A stretch of DNA of 64,000 bases, from positions 1 to 64,000 of the forward strand of contig NZ_JADNAT010000012.1 in the NCBI RefSeq assembly GCF_015550425.1. The letters are read 5' to 3'. Below the pieces are notes generated by a model that did not search any database, was not told where the DNA came from, and saw nothing but the letters and a program-made list of their open reading frames with translations. Below, piece by piece: positions 18,578-27,655 of the stretch (its first letter is position 1; each line of letters begins with the position of its first letter). This DNA comes from Clostridium sp. 1001275B_160808_H3. Lineage in GTDB: Bacteria > Bacillota > Clostridia > Clostridiales > Clostridiaceae. The position numbers were made by a program, and so were the translations under genes.

Positions 18578-18754
18578 TTGAAAAATGTTTATATTTATTC
18601 AAAATATAAAAAAGAAACTTTTCTGTATTATAGCTTAGATGGAGAATGTGAATTATATGGAGAGCTTTCTTTAGTTGGAATTATGATAAATAAGGCTGAA
18701 ATAAATTATAATGATAGAACTTTATCTGTTAAAATATATGAATCTGATTATTAA
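18578..18754 (+). pseudogene. Short ORF, probably a 5'-truncated gene remnant
   Basis: A 58-codon frame beginning at a TTG without a ribosome binding site ends at TAA 18752-18754. The protein (…FLYYSLDGECELYGELSLV, then GIMINKAEINYNDRTLSVKIYESDY) has normal residue composition and Clostridium-like codons, unlike random AT-rich sequence. Lack of a start signal suggests that only the 3' end of a former gene is left. It could also be a real small gene. A strong terminator follows directly. Confidence 0.4.
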
Positions 18755-18767
18755 GCATTATGTAATT

Positions 18768-18813
18768 AAAAAACAGTAAATAGATTTATACATAAATCTA
18801 TTTACTGTTTTTT
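18768..18813. terminator. Bidirectional terminator
   Basis: About 19-bp stem AAAACAGTAAATAGATTTA/TAAATCTATTTACTGTTTT with A and T tracts on both sides, between the ORF at 18578 and the NUDIX gene. Confidence 0.9.
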
Positions 18814-18880
18814 AAACGCCTCGATTTGCTTTAATTTCCTTCTACAGCTATTCCAAAGGCTCTACTATTTATATAATCAT

Positions 18881-19384
18881 TTATATACTTTTAGCTTCTC
18901 TTATCTCCAAGACCTTTTTTACAACCCTTGTACCAATTATATCCTCTTTCATTTCCTCTAATGCATCTGCTAGCTTACTCCAACCCATACCTTCTACTTC
19001 ATCGGATTTATTAATTTCACCTGAAACAAAATCTGCCATGAATGTTATCATTAAAATTTCCTTATCTTTTACATAATCAGAACCCATATATGTAATATTA
19101 TTTATATCAATTCCAGCCTCTTCTTTTACTTCCCTATAAACTGCTTCTTCTGCTGTTTCATTATTATCTACATATCCCGTTAACAATACCTTAGAATTTT
19201 TGTATATATAACTTTGCTTCAATAATAATATTTCATCATTCTTAATTATTGCCACCATTATACATGGCTTTGGAGTATCAAAAAACATCACATCGTCATG
19301 AGAACAATACGGTACACCGCCTTCATCCCAACTATACTTTTCTTCTAATCCTCTACCGCATAAAGGACAAAATTTGTACTTCAT
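18881..19384 (-). CDS. NUDIX hydrolase with N-terminal zinc ribbon (NudC-like)
   Basis: 167 aa. The N-terminus has a CPLCG...YCSHDD zinc-ribbon-like part as in NADH pyrophosphatase NudC. The NUDIX box reads GYVDNNETAEEAVYREVKEEAGI with all Glu ligands. It probably hydrolyses a nucleoside diphosphate-X compound such as NADH or a capped-RNA-like substrate. The exact substrate is inference, because it is shorter than full NudC. AGAGGTG ribosome binding site. A four-copy CTTATAT repeat lies in its upstream region. Confidence 0.85.
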   Translation of the reverse strand: MKYKFCPLCGRGLEEKYSWDEGGVPYCSHDDVMFFDTPKPCIMVAIIKNDEILLLKQSYIYKNSKVLLTGYVDNNETAEEAVYREVKEEAGIDINNITYMGSDYVKDKEILMITFMADFVSGEINKSDEVEGMGWSKLADALEEMKEDIIGTRVVKKVLEIREAKSI

Positions 19385-19454
19385 AATACACCTCTTATTT
19401 AACTAAATAACTATTTTTCTAAATAACAACTCAAATATATAATCTTTCTTTAAA

Positions 19455-19482
19455 CTTATATCTTATATCTTATATCTTATAT
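19455..19482. repeat. Tandem repeat, four copies of CTTATAT
   Basis: Four perfect 7-bp units (19455-61, 62-68, 69-75, 76-82) lie in the 103-bp gap between sfsA and the NUDIX gene, within the likely promoter region of the latter. Confidence 0.85.
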
Positions 19483-19487
19483 AGTAA

Positions 19488-20183
19488 TTATAATATTATA
19501 TCAACTTTTTTATATATTTCAATTCCATCTTTTTCAACCTTACAGTTATATGCCATTATATCAACATTATTTTCTTTTGCTAATCTTAATGCATTTCCAA
19601 ATTCCAAATCAGTTATATCGTTAGGCGAAAAAGTATTAACATTATCTAATTGAATTAAAAATAAAATTCCTGCTCCAAATCCTTGTTTTTTTGCTTCTAT
19701 TAGCTCTAATATATGCCTTGCACCTCTCTCTGTAGGAGCATCTGGAAATCTACAATGTCCGTTATCCTCTAAGGTTACTCCTTTCACTTCTAAATAATAT
19801 ACTTCACTATCATATTTTGTGGATAACTTAAAGTCAAATCTACTTTTACCAAAAGTTTTTTCTCTATTAATTTTAGTATATTTATGTAAAGTATCAATCT
19901 TTTTATTATTTAAAGCCTCATCAACAACCTTATTAGGTATCTGAGAATCTATACTAATTAATATATCCCCTTTCATTGCTGCAATTAAATCATATTTTGT
20001 TTTCCTACTAGGATTTAATTCTTCTCTTAAAAATACTTTTGTTCCTTCTTTTAAGATTTCTCTGCATCTTCCTGTATTTGGAACATGAACTACTATTTCC
20101 TCTCCATTTAATATGACATTTGCATTAAACCTATTAGGCCTACTTTTAAATATTGCTTCATATATATTCTTATTATATTTCAT
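19488..20183 (-). CDS. sfsA: SfsA family DNA/sugar-fermentation protein
   Basis: 231 aa. SfsA motifs are present: KSRPNRFNANVILNGEEIVVHVPNTGRCRE near the N-terminus, then FDFKLSTKYDSEVYYLEVKGVTLE, CRFPDAPTERGARH and LIQLDN. The family was named for sugar fermentation stimulation in E. coli and has a nuclease-like catalytic core (D..EVK), so it may bind or cut nucleic acid. An upstream ATG would add 27 residues, but AAGGAG sits just before the ATG at 20183. A perfect DnaA-type box lies within the gene (19818-19826), and more lie upstream. Confidence 0.9.
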   Translation of the reverse strand: MKYNKNIYEAIFKSRPNRFNANVILNGEEIVVHVPNTGRCREILKEGTKVFLREELNPSRKTKYDLIAAMKGDILISIDSQIPNKVVDEALNNKKIDTLHKYTKINREKTFGKSRFDFKLSTKYDSEVYYLEVKGVTLEDNGHCRFPDAPTERGARHILELIEAKKQGFGAGILFLIQLDNVNTFSPNDITDLEFGNALRLAKENNVDIMAYNCKVEKDGIEIYKKVDIIL

Positions 20184-20239
20184 ATTTTTCTCCTTAAACA
20201 AAATCACAAATGTAATTTCAACATTTTTTTTCATATATT

Positions 20240-20561
20240 TTATCCACAGCACTTCTAAAATCATAAGTTGTCCACAGGTAAAATTATTAAAGCTCTTATT
20301 TTTCCTATATTTATAGTATTATTGTAACATTATCCACAGTTTTTATCCACATTTTGTACAAACTGTGCATAACTATATTTTGTTACCCAAATTATAAAAT
20401 TATTAACTGTTACATTCTCCTACATATATTAGTGTTCTTCATCAAAAATCATCATATTGTTACAAACGTATATTCTTTCCATATATATTGTGTCAATACC
20501 TTTTTAAAAAGTTTTCAACAGTTTTTCCAAGTTGTCCACATTTTGTGGATAACTTTCCACA
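20240..20561. promoter_or_regulatory. Cluster of DnaA boxes in a 615-bp gap
   Basis: Perfect TTATCCACA boxes occur at 20240-48, 20330-38, 20343-51 and, reversed, 20544-52. TTATGCACA is reversed at 20364-72. One-mismatch TTGTCCACA occurs at 20268-76 and 20532-40. Weaker sites lie at 20512-20 and 20553-61. The stretch is AT-rich. No dnaA, dnaN, gyr, rpmH or par gene is nearby. Confidence 0.8.
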
Positions 20562-20717
20562 GTTTTAACACTTTTCCACTTGTTAATGTTTATTTACACA
20601 ATAAATATTCCTTTAATCTTTTTAATACCGTATATTATATATTTCTATCTTTTATACTAATGTAAAAGATTATACTATTTTTATAATTTTATTTAATGAA
20701 AATAGCTTTATAATAAA

Positions 20718-20763
20718 ATGACAGTAGGTAGATTTGTATAAAACACTTCTTCCTACTGTCATT
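20718..20763. terminator. Terminator-like hairpin
   Basis: 12-bp perfect stem AATGACAGTAGG/CCTACTGTCATT with a 22-nt loop, 35 bp beyond the stop of the small membrane protein gene at 20799. Confidence 0.6.
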
Positions 20764-20798
20764 CTTATTTAACCTATTGCTTTTATAATTTAAATTAT

Positions 20799-20966
20799 CT
20801 ATTTTGTAGAATAACTATTTTTATAGTATGACATCAAATACTGAATAGCTAATACAAATGGTCCAACTAATGCTGTTATTATAGCCCAAATTAATTTATT
20901 TTGGCCTTTTTCTTCCGCTAATTTATATGATGCAAATACTGATGCTATTAATAAAAAAATAACCAT
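20799..20966 (-). CDS. 55-aa two-helix membrane protein
   Basis: ATG at 20966 to TAG at 20799. Residues 2-14 (VIFLLIASVFASY) and about 27-45 (IWAIITALVGPFVLAIQYLM) are hydrophobic, separated by KLAEEKGQNK, with a polar Tyr/Asn/Ser tail. Good coding character with no odd codons. A GGGGAG site lies 15 bases upstream, further than usual, so the start is not certain. It looks like a small holin-like or PspC-free membrane protein; no family recognised. A hairpin terminator follows. Confidence 0.6.
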   Translation of the reverse strand: MVIFLLIASVFASYKLAEEKGQNKLIWAIITALVGPFVLAIQYLMSYYKNSYSTK

Positions 20967-21143
20967 AATTTTATTTATTTTCTCCCCTATAATTAATTAC
21001 TTTCCTTAATCAATTTAATTCTACATAATTAATATATTGTTTTCAATAAAACTATGTTGGCAAAAAAGTAAACTCTTTGTGAATAAGTAACCTAATATTC
21101 ATTTTTAATATTAAAAACTCTTATCTATTAACTGTATAAGAAT

Positions 21144-21179
21144 AAAGTAAGATATAAAAAATTTTTATATCTTACTTTA
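21144..21179. terminator. Terminator after the DUF3892 gene
   Basis: Near-perfect 17-bp inverted repeat AAAGTAAGATATAAAAA/TTTTTATATCTTACTTT immediately after the stop at 21182. Confidence 0.8.
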
Positions 21180-21181
21180 AA

Positions 21182-21481
21182 TTACTCTACAGTTGGTAGC
21201 GAACTTAAATTATTATTTTCATTTTGGTCTGGAAGACTTCTTAAATATTCTTCACCTTTCTTTGAAACTCCAACTGCAACTCCAGATATTTGACCATTCT
21301 TAGCCATTTTAACGCCTTCTTCTTTTGATACTCTTTCGCCATTTGAAAGTTCATATCCTACTACTTCTCCAGACTTCTTAATTAAGGCCTTTATTGACTC
21401 TGCATCATTATTTGGTGTTGGTACTTCTTTATTTATATTTATAGGTAGTCTTCCAATCATTCCATCATTTTCTTCATTCAT
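21182..21481 (-). CDS. DUF3892 family protein
   Basis: 99 aa. The core IKALIKKSGEVVGYELSNGERVSKEEGVKMAKNGQI and the end YLRSLPDQNENNNLSSLP fit DUF3892, a small conserved clostridial/bacillar family of unknown function. No signal peptide. GGAGGTG ribosome binding site. It may be transcribed after the TerB-like gene 72 bp upstream. Confidence 0.75.
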   Translation of the reverse strand: MNEENDGMIGRLPININKEVPTPNNDAESIKALIKKSGEVVGYELSNGERVSKEEGVKMAKNGQISGVAVGVSKKGEEYLRSLPDQNENNNLSSLPTVE

Positions 21482-21553
21482 AATAACACCTCCATTTGGT
21501 TATAGTGTTATTTTATCCATTAGAAATTCTTTAATACAAATCTACTTGCATTT

Positions 21554-21994
21554 TTATTTTAAAATGCTTTCTGCTTGTTCCTTAAGTAATTCTATATTAT
21601 TATCTGCATCTACAGTAGTAAAATTGTATACTTCTTTAAAGTTATAAAAGTAATTTGCAATCGCAATCTTCTTTGATCTAGAAATACTTAATACTGAAGC
21701 TAGATTTTCTAAGAAATCTACCTCTTCATCTTCATACTCCCCATCAACCAATGCTAGTCCAACTAATTCAAAATATACAATTGCTTTTGCCCTATCATTA
21801 GATTTTCTTATTATTTCTAAAACTTCATCATATCCCATATGATGCACTTCCGAATCACTTAATCCTAATTCTTCCTTATACTCTTTTAACAGAACTTTTT
21901 CTTCTTTAGCAAATTTATTATCTACATCAGCAAAAATAGAAACTAAGTTTATAAAAGCTATAGATTCTTCTTTATTTAACTCCTTCAAAAACAT
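21554..21994 (-). CDS. TerB-like helical protein
   Basis: 146 aa, all-helical and acidic. The pattern FINLVSIFADVDNKFAKEEKVLLKEY and later ELVGLALVDGEYEDEEVDFLENLA shows two tandem acidic helix-turn-helix motifs, as in the TerB/DjlA-type domain (metal-associated, named after tellurite resistance). AAGGAGG ribosome binding site. Role unknown. It lies just downstream of a two-component pair. Confidence 0.6.
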   Translation of the reverse strand: MFLKELNKEESIAFINLVSIFADVDNKFAKEEKVLLKEYKEELGLSDSEVHHMGYDEVLEIIRKSNDRAKAIVYFELVGLALVDGEYEDEEVDFLENLASVLSISRSKKIAIANYFYNFKEVYNFTTVDADNNIELLKEQAESILK

Positions 21995-22132
21995 CTTATC
22001 AATCCCTCCTTACAATATAATTCCTTATTTAATAAAATTATCCTTTATTAAATTATATATAATATCTAATATATTTAAAACCCATTATTTAAAATATGTA
22101 CATACCTTCTTCCCTAGTCGTACTTAAATTTC

Positions 22133-22729
22133 CTAATTAAACAATTCATATATATCTTTAAATCTTTGCTCTTCTACTTTATTTCCAATTAGTCCATTAA
22201 ACTTACTTATCATTAAATATACTTCTTTATTATATGGATCCATCCCTATTATTTCCTTCAATAATTCATGTATTTTATTGTATTTATCCATATCATTTTG
22301 AGCTAAAAGGCTTCTTACTTCTGCTATAATTAAATCTAAATTACTTTCATTTTTGTTTTGTATACTTTTCCCCTCTATTTCATCTAACACAATGTTTATT
22401 CTGTCAGGTGAAAATGGCTTTTGAAGATATACTACTGCACCTAACTTAGTACATTCTATTGCGTTCTTTACTGTTGCAAAAGCTGTCATTATAACAACAG
22501 GGCAATTTATTCTAATCTCTTTAATATTTTTTAACACTTCAGTTCCACTTATTCCTGGCATCCTAATGTCTAAAAATATTAAATCTATTACTTCATTTGT
22601 ATTATTTATTATATTTAACGCCTCTGCTCCACTATCTGCTGTGATTACCTCGTAACCCCTTAATTCTAAACAAGTACTTAATAATATTCTTATATTCTTT
22701 GTATCATCAATTACCAAAACTCTTTTCAT
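22133..22729 (-). CDS. Response regulator with a receiver and a helical C-terminus
   Basis: 198 aa. A CheY-type receiver (residues 1-118) has acidic pocket D8-D9, phosphoacceptor D54 in FLDIRMPG, Thr in MTAFATV and Lys in LQKPFSPDR. The remaining ~75 residues (DLIIAEVRSLLAQNDMDKYNKIHELLKEII...) are helical and lack a recognisable DNA-binding domain, so output is probably by protein contact. It is 23 bp downstream of its cognate sensor kinase gene. Confidence 0.88.
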   Translation of the reverse strand: MKRVLVIDDTKNIRILLSTCLELRGYEVITADSGAEALNIINNTNEVIDLIFLDIRMPGISGTEVLKNIKEIRINCPVVIMTAFATVKNAIECTKLGAVVYLQKPFSPDRINIVLDEIEGKSIQNKNESNLDLIIAEVRSLLAQNDMDKYNKIHELLKEIIGMDPYNKEVYLMISKFNGLIGNKVEEQRFKDIYELFN

Positions 22730-22752
22730 ATAATCACTCCTAAACTACTTCT

Positions 22753-24582
22753 TTAGGATAGTGGAATAGTAAATATAAATTTACTTCCATATCCAACCTT
22801 ACTTTCGCACCATATTTTCCCCCCATGTATCTCTACAATCTCTTTTGCTATAGATAATCCAAGCCCTGTACTCTCTTCTGGTATTTCAAATCCTTCTACT
22901 CTAACAAACCTCTCAAATACTTTTTCTAAATAATTACTTGGAATTCCTCTTCCAGTATCTGTTACAGATACACATATATTATTTTCTTTAATATATCCAT
23001 CTATTTTTATAGAACCTTTTTCTGTATATCTAACAGCATTAGATAGCAAGTTATTCAATACCCACTTTATTTTCTCTTCATCCATCATAACATCAGGCAA
23101 TCTTTCTTCTAAATTTAATTTCAATTCTATTCCCTTCTCTTTTGCTAAAGGAATAAAATTATACAAGCAATTCTTTATTAATTCTTTAATATCATTATTT
23201 CTTATATTAAAAGAAGTCTTGTTTGATTGGATATGTGATATCTTTAATAAATTTGATACTAAATCATTTAATTTCTGTACATCTTCTTTTATAGTTTCTA
23301 AAATTTCTCTTTGCTTGCTATTTAATGATCCTATATTACTATCATTTATAAGTCCAACTCCCATCATTATTGATGTCAATGGCGTTTTTAATTCATGAGA
23401 TATTGTCCCGATAAAATCTGCTTTTATAATTTCTAATTCCTTCAGTCCAGTTATATTCTTAAATAATACTACTACCCCATCAATCTTCTCTTCTGATCCT
23501 TTTATTATAGTTGAAGTTATATTAAAAAAATATTTTTTATTATTTCTTTTTATTTCAATTAATTCCTCTCTATTTTCACTACCTTTATTAATAGATTCCT
23601 TTATATATTTGTAAACCTTAGATAAATTTATAACTTCAAAGAAACTTTTATCAATGCAGTGTTCTTCATCAATATTAAAGAAGCTTTTTCCTTCATCATT
23701 TATAAATTTAATTCTAAATCTATCGTCCAACAATATTATCGGATCTGATATACTTTTAATTATGCTTAAAGATCTATTTTTTTCAGCGACTAAATTTCCC
23801 TCTGTGCTCTTTTCAAAATCATATAATCTATTTGTCATATTATTAAATTCTTTTGCTAATAATCCTATTTCGTCATCATAGATTACAGGTGACTGCTTAT
23901 TTAAGTCTCCTGCCTTTACAGATTTTATTGTATTTATTAATAAATGTATTGGATTGAAATATCTATTGGTAAAGAACATAGCTATTGATCCTCCAATTAT
24001 AGCTCCTCCAAGTGATATAAATATAATGAAGTATATGGATGATTCTGAACTACTTCTAAGAGCACCTTCTTTTTTAAGCATAATATCTTCATTTAATTCA
24101 AATAATTCTTTCAAACTTTTATTTAGCAAATCTATTTGTGGTGATATTTTTTGATAGTAAATTTGAACTAATTCATCATGATTTTGGCCATTATTATAAT
24201 CTTGTAGCCCAGAAAACAACTTACTAAACTCTATATATTGAGAGTTTATTCTATCCACTAATTCTAATTCTCCAGGCTCCGTTATATTACTTTTCTCAAC
24301 ATAAAACCATTTATAAAATTCATCATCAGTTGCATGAAATAAATTTAATGCTTCATCTTTATTTCCTTGCAAGTATATTAATATAGCCTTATCCTGACTA
24401 TTAATACAATCAATCATCTTGTTACTTGTATTAATACTTTTATAATTATTAGTAATTAATCCATTTGTAGATTTATTAATATTATACATATTAATAACTG
24501 CAAATAATCCTACCAATATAATTATTATTACAAGGATACTATATATAATTGTAAATCTTTTTTTTAAAGAGTTAATCATCAT
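22753..24582 (-). CDS. Membrane sensor histidine kinase (HAMP-PAS-HisKA-HATPase)
   Basis: 609 aa. Membrane segment about 10-30, extracytoplasmic helical sensor about 31-178 of the four-helix-bundle type, second membrane segment about 180-205, HAMP about 207-260, PAS about 270-380, HisKA with phosphoacceptor H396 (ISHELKTPLTS), HATPase with NNLLSNAVRYTEKG, DTGRGIP and STGLGLSIAKEIVEIHGG. It pairs with the regulator 23 bp downstream. The signal is unknown. Two ATGs are adjacent at the start after GGAAGG. Confidence 0.93.
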   Translation of the reverse strand: MMINSLKKRFTIIYSILVIIIILVGLFAVINMYNINKSTNGLITNNYKSINTSNKMIDCINSQDKAILIYLQGNKDEALNLFHATDDEFYKWFYVEKSNITEPGELELVDRINSQYIEFSKLFSGLQDYNNGQNHDELVQIYYQKISPQIDLLNKSLKELFELNEDIMLKKEGALRSSSESSIYFIIFISLGGAIIGGSIAMFFTNRYFNPIHLLINTIKSVKAGDLNKQSPVIYDDEIGLLAKEFNNMTNRLYDFEKSTEGNLVAEKNRSLSIIKSISDPIILLDDRFRIKFINDEGKSFFNIDEEHCIDKSFFEVINLSKVYKYIKESINKGSENREELIEIKRNNKKYFFNITSTIIKGSEEKIDGVVVLFKNITGLKELEIIKADFIGTISHELKTPLTSIMMGVGLINDSNIGSLNSKQREILETIKEDVQKLNDLVSNLLKISHIQSNKTSFNIRNNDIKELIKNCLYNFIPLAKEKGIELKLNLEERLPDVMMDEEKIKWVLNNLLSNAVRYTEKGSIKIDGYIKENNICVSVTDTGRGIPSNYLEKVFERFVRVEGFEIPEESTGLGLSIAKEIVEIHGGKIWCESKVGYGSKFIFTIPLS

Positions 24583-24836
24583 TTTAACCTTCCAATTTTA
24601 AAATATTGTTCTTTGATTATATTAATTATACATAATACACAAATATATATTCCACAATTATTTTTTTCTTTTATAAATTTGATCATATATAATTCAATTA
24701 TTCCCTTGCCTCAATTAGAACTTATATATTTAAGTTTAAGAGATATATAGAATGGACATACTTTTTAAAGGTTTAAATATTAAATAAAATCTATAATCAC
24801 ATTTTAAAACTTTGAACTTTTACATTTTAATATATA

Positions 24837-24868
24837 AAAAGCTTAGGAATATTAGCTCCTAAGCCTTT
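24837..24868 (-). terminator. Terminator after rubrerythrin gene
   Basis: GGCTTAGGA/TCCTAAGCT stem with an 8-nt loop, and a T run on the minus strand, 13 bp beyond the stop. Confidence 0.85.
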
Positions 24869-24880
24869 CATATAATATTT

Positions 24881-25468
24881 TTAATAGTTTTCTGCAAATA
24901 ATTCAAAGTATCCTTGTGGATGTAAGCATGCTGGACATACTTGTGGAGCTTCTTCACCTTCAAAGATATATCCACAGTTAGTACATTTCCATAAAACTGA
25001 TTCATCCTTATTAAATACTTTTCCTTCTTCTATATTTTTTAATAACTTATTATATCTTCTTTCATGCATATTTTCTACTTCTATTATTCTTTCATATGCT
25101 ACTGCTACAGCTGGGAATCCTTCTTCTCTTGCTACTCTTGCAAATTCTGGATAATCATGAGACCATTCCTCATGTTCTCCTTTAGCTGCTGCTCTTAAAT
25201 TTTTGGCTGTATCATCATATAAATCTACTGGATAACCAGCATTGATTTCTATAGCCTCTCCAGCAAAATCATCTTTTAAAAATTTATAAAATCTTTTTGC
25301 ATGTTCTTTTTCTTGCTCTGCAGTCTCCATAAATATGTTTGCAATTTGTACATATCCTTGCTTTCTTGCTACACTTGAATAATAAGTATATCTAGTTCTT
25401 GCTTGTGATTCTCCAGCAAAAGATTTCATTAAATTTTCTGCTGTTTTAGTTCCCTTTAAACTCTTCAT
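24881..25468 (-). CDS. rbr: Rubrerythrin
   Basis: 195 aa. Cytosolic non-haem iron peroxidase, part of the peroxide defence of anaerobes. A ferritin-like four-helix domain has paired E-x-x-H/R motifs (SFAGESQARTRY, ETAEQEKEHAKRF, RIIEVENMHERRY) and the C-terminus is a rubredoxin domain with CTNCGY and CPACLHP. I use the ATG at 25468, because an upstream GTG is too close to AGGAG. A very good promoter lies at 25516-25544. Confidence 0.95.
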   Translation of the reverse strand: MKSLKGTKTAENLMKSFAGESQARTRYTYYSSVARKQGYVQIANIFMETAEQEKEHAKRFYKFLKDDFAGEAIEINAGYPVDLYDDTAKNLRAAAKGEHEEWSHDYPEFARVAREEGFPAVAVAYERIIEVENMHERRYNKLLKNIEEGKVFNKDESVLWKCTNCGYIFEGEEAPQVCPACLHPQGYFELFAENY

Positions 25469-25515
25469 TTTATCCACTCTCCTACCTATAGATTTAGTTA
25501 TTTAACCACTTTTCC

Positions 25516-25544
25516 ATTATATTACATCTGAGATTAATTAGCAA
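25516..25544 (-). promoter_or_regulatory. Rubrerythrin promoter
   Basis: TTGCTA (25539-25544), 17 bp, TATAAT (25516-25521) on the minus strand. A direct repeat ATTTATTGAG occurs twice just upstream (about 25555-25575). Confidence 0.7.
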
Positions 25545-25713
25545 ATTGGATACTCAATAAATAACCTCAATAAATATTTTATTTTTGCTTTTTTCTAAAT
25601 ATTCCTTCATTTTTTCATTTCCTTAATTTATTTTTCTACCTTTAATTCATTTTTACTTACACTAATATCATTCATTATTATTACCATAATAATACATTTT
25701 ATATACTTATCAA

Positions 25714-25752
25714 AAAAAAATAGTTATAAGATTAAACTTACAACTATTTTTT
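25714..25752 (-). terminator. Terminator after the fructose operon
   Basis: Imperfect stem AAAAAATAGTT…AACTATTTTTT enclosing AAG/CTT, 18 bp beyond fruA. A 14-bp sequence is repeated twice between it and the stop. Confidence 0.7.
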
Positions 25753-25769
25753 ATAATTAATTTTTATAA

Positions 25770-27641
25770 TTAATTTTTATTTTTCTTTAATACCGCTAAT
25801 ACAATCATACCTACTAATGATCCAATAACTAAAGCACAAAAGTAACCTAATGGATTAGTTATAACTGGAAGAACAAATATACCTCCATGAGGTGCTCTTA
25901 AAGCACAACCAAAGAACATTGACAAAGCTCCTGCTGTTGCAGAACCAAGCACACAAGATGGTATCACTCTTAATGGATCCGCTGCTGCAAAAGGTATAGC
26001 TCCCTCTGTTATAAATGATAATCCCATAATATAGTTTGTTACTGCAGATTGTCTTTCTTTAGCTGTAAACTTCTTTTTAAAGAATGTAGTACATAAAGCA
26101 ATGGCAAGAGGAGGTACCATACCACCAATCATTACTGCTGCCATAATTTCAAATTGTCCACTAGCTAATGATGCTGTCCCAAATACATATGCAGCTTTAT
26201 TTAAAGGGCCACCCATATCAAATGCCATCATTCCACCTAAAACTGCACCAAGTAATATCTTACTACTCTCACCCATATTATTCAAAACATTAGTAATTCC
26301 ATTGTTCACAGCTGCCACTGGTGGATTGATTATAAACATTATTATTGCACCGATCAATAAAATTCCAAAGAAAGGATACAATAAAACCGGTTTTAAACCT
26401 TCTAAGCTATTTGGTAACTTTTCAAACAACTTCTTCAATCCAACTATTAAATACCCTGCTATAAAACCTGCTATTAAGGCCCCTAAGAAACCCGAACCAC
26501 CTTTATTAGCAAGCATACCCCCAACAAATCCTACTGCTAGAGCTGGTCTATCACCTATACTCATAGCTATATATCCAGCTAATATAGGTAACATGAAATC
26601 AAACGCTGTTCCACCAACTGTTTTTAAGAAGGCTGCGAATGGAGTATTCATACCAAAATTTGCTGGGTCAATGCTATAGTCATCAAATAAGAATGCTAAA
26701 GCTATTAAAATACCTCCGCCTATTACGAATGGTAACATATGAGATACCCCATTCATAAGGTGTTTGTAAATTTGATGCCCTATACTATCCTTTTCTCCTG
26801 ATGATTCTTCTTCTGAAGTTTTTGCTCCATTATGGTGATAAATTGGTGCATCTCCTGCAGTAGCTCTATTTATCAACTCTTCTGCTTTGTGTATTCCGTT
26901 TGCAACTTTAGTTTGAATTACTTTTTTCCCTTCAAACCTTGCCATTTCTACTTTTTTATCAGCTGCAATTATAATACATTCTGCTTCATCTATTTCTTTT
27001 GCTGTTAATACATTTTTAGCTCCACCCGAACCATCAGTTTCTACCTTAATTGAAACACCCATTTCTTTAGCTTTTCCTTCTAAGCTTTCTGCTGCCATAT
27101 AAGTATGAGCTATTCCTGTTGGACATGCTGTTACAGCTAAAACTTTATATCCATCTTTACTTTCCACTTTATCTTTATTTAACTTTTCGTTTTCAAAATC
27201 GTCTATTAATTTTATAAACTGCTCTGCAGATTTTGCATTTAATAATCCATTTCTGAAGTTTTCATCCATTAGCATAGTTGATAATCTCGCTAAAACCTCT
27301 AAATGAAGATTATTTTCTCCATCAGGTGCTGCAATCATAAAAAACAACTTTGCTGGTTGACCATCTAAAGAATCATAATCAACTCCATCATTAACTACCA
27401 TTGCTGCTAATCCAGCATCCTTGACTGCACTTGTTTTAGCATGAGGTATAGCAATTCCATCTCCTATACCAGTTGTACTAAGTTCTTCTCTGGCTAAAAC
27501 AGATTTCTTATATTCACCTTTATTATTTAAATTTTCTGATAAACTCATTAAGTCAACTAATTTATCAATAGCTCCTTCCTTAGAAGTAACTTTAGGATTT
27601 ATTGCTATAGATTTTTTATTTAATAAATCTGTAATTTTCAT
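25770..27641 (-). CDS. fruA: PTS fructose transporter subunit IIABC
   Basis: 623 aa. It imports fructose and phosphorylates it to fructose-1-phosphate. Domains in order: IIA (about 1-150, active His in GIGDGIAIPHAKT), IIB (about 165-265, active Cys in VTACPTGIAHTYMAAE), IIC (about 285-620, about ten membrane segments, ending in a 'PHGGIFVLP' loop). Last gene of fruR-fruK-fruA, with 14 bp to fruK. It should be induced with the operon through FruR. Confidence 0.95.
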   Translation of the reverse strand: MKITDLLNKKSIAINPKVTSKEGAIDKLVDLMSLSENLNNKGEYKKSVLAREELSTTGIGDGIAIPHAKTSAVKDAGLAAMVVNDGVDYDSLDGQPAKLFFMIAAPDGENNLHLEVLARLSTMLMDENFRNGLLNAKSAEQFIKLIDDFENEKLNKDKVESKDGYKVLAVTACPTGIAHTYMAAESLEGKAKEMGVSIKVETDGSGGAKNVLTAKEIDEAECIIIAADKKVEMARFEGKKVIQTKVANGIHKAEELINRATAGDAPIYHHNGAKTSEEESSGEKDSIGHQIYKHLMNGVSHMLPFVIGGGILIALAFLFDDYSIDPANFGMNTPFAAFLKTVGGTAFDFMLPILAGYIAMSIGDRPALAVGFVGGMLANKGGSGFLGALIAGFIAGYLIVGLKKLFEKLPNSLEGLKPVLLYPFFGILLIGAIIMFIINPPVAAVNNGITNVLNNMGESSKILLGAVLGGMMAFDMGGPLNKAAYVFGTASLASGQFEIMAAVMIGGMVPPLAIALCTTFFKKKFTAKERQSAVTNYIMGLSFITEGAIPFAAADPLRVIPSCVLGSATAGALSMFFGCALRAPHGGIFVLPVITNPLGYFCALVIGSLVGMIVLAVLKKNKN

Positions 27642-27655
27642 TTCAATCCTCCAAA

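Noticed and set aside
20184..20798. Chromosomal origin of replication
   Set aside because: DnaA boxes are dense, but dnaA, dnaN, recF, gyrAB, rpmH and par genes are all missing from both flanks seen here. I report only a DnaA-box cluster.
26101..26679. 192-codon frame opposite fruA
   Set aside because: Antisense shadow of the hydrophobic IIC domain; fruA itself is unmistakable and the frame has no ribosome site.
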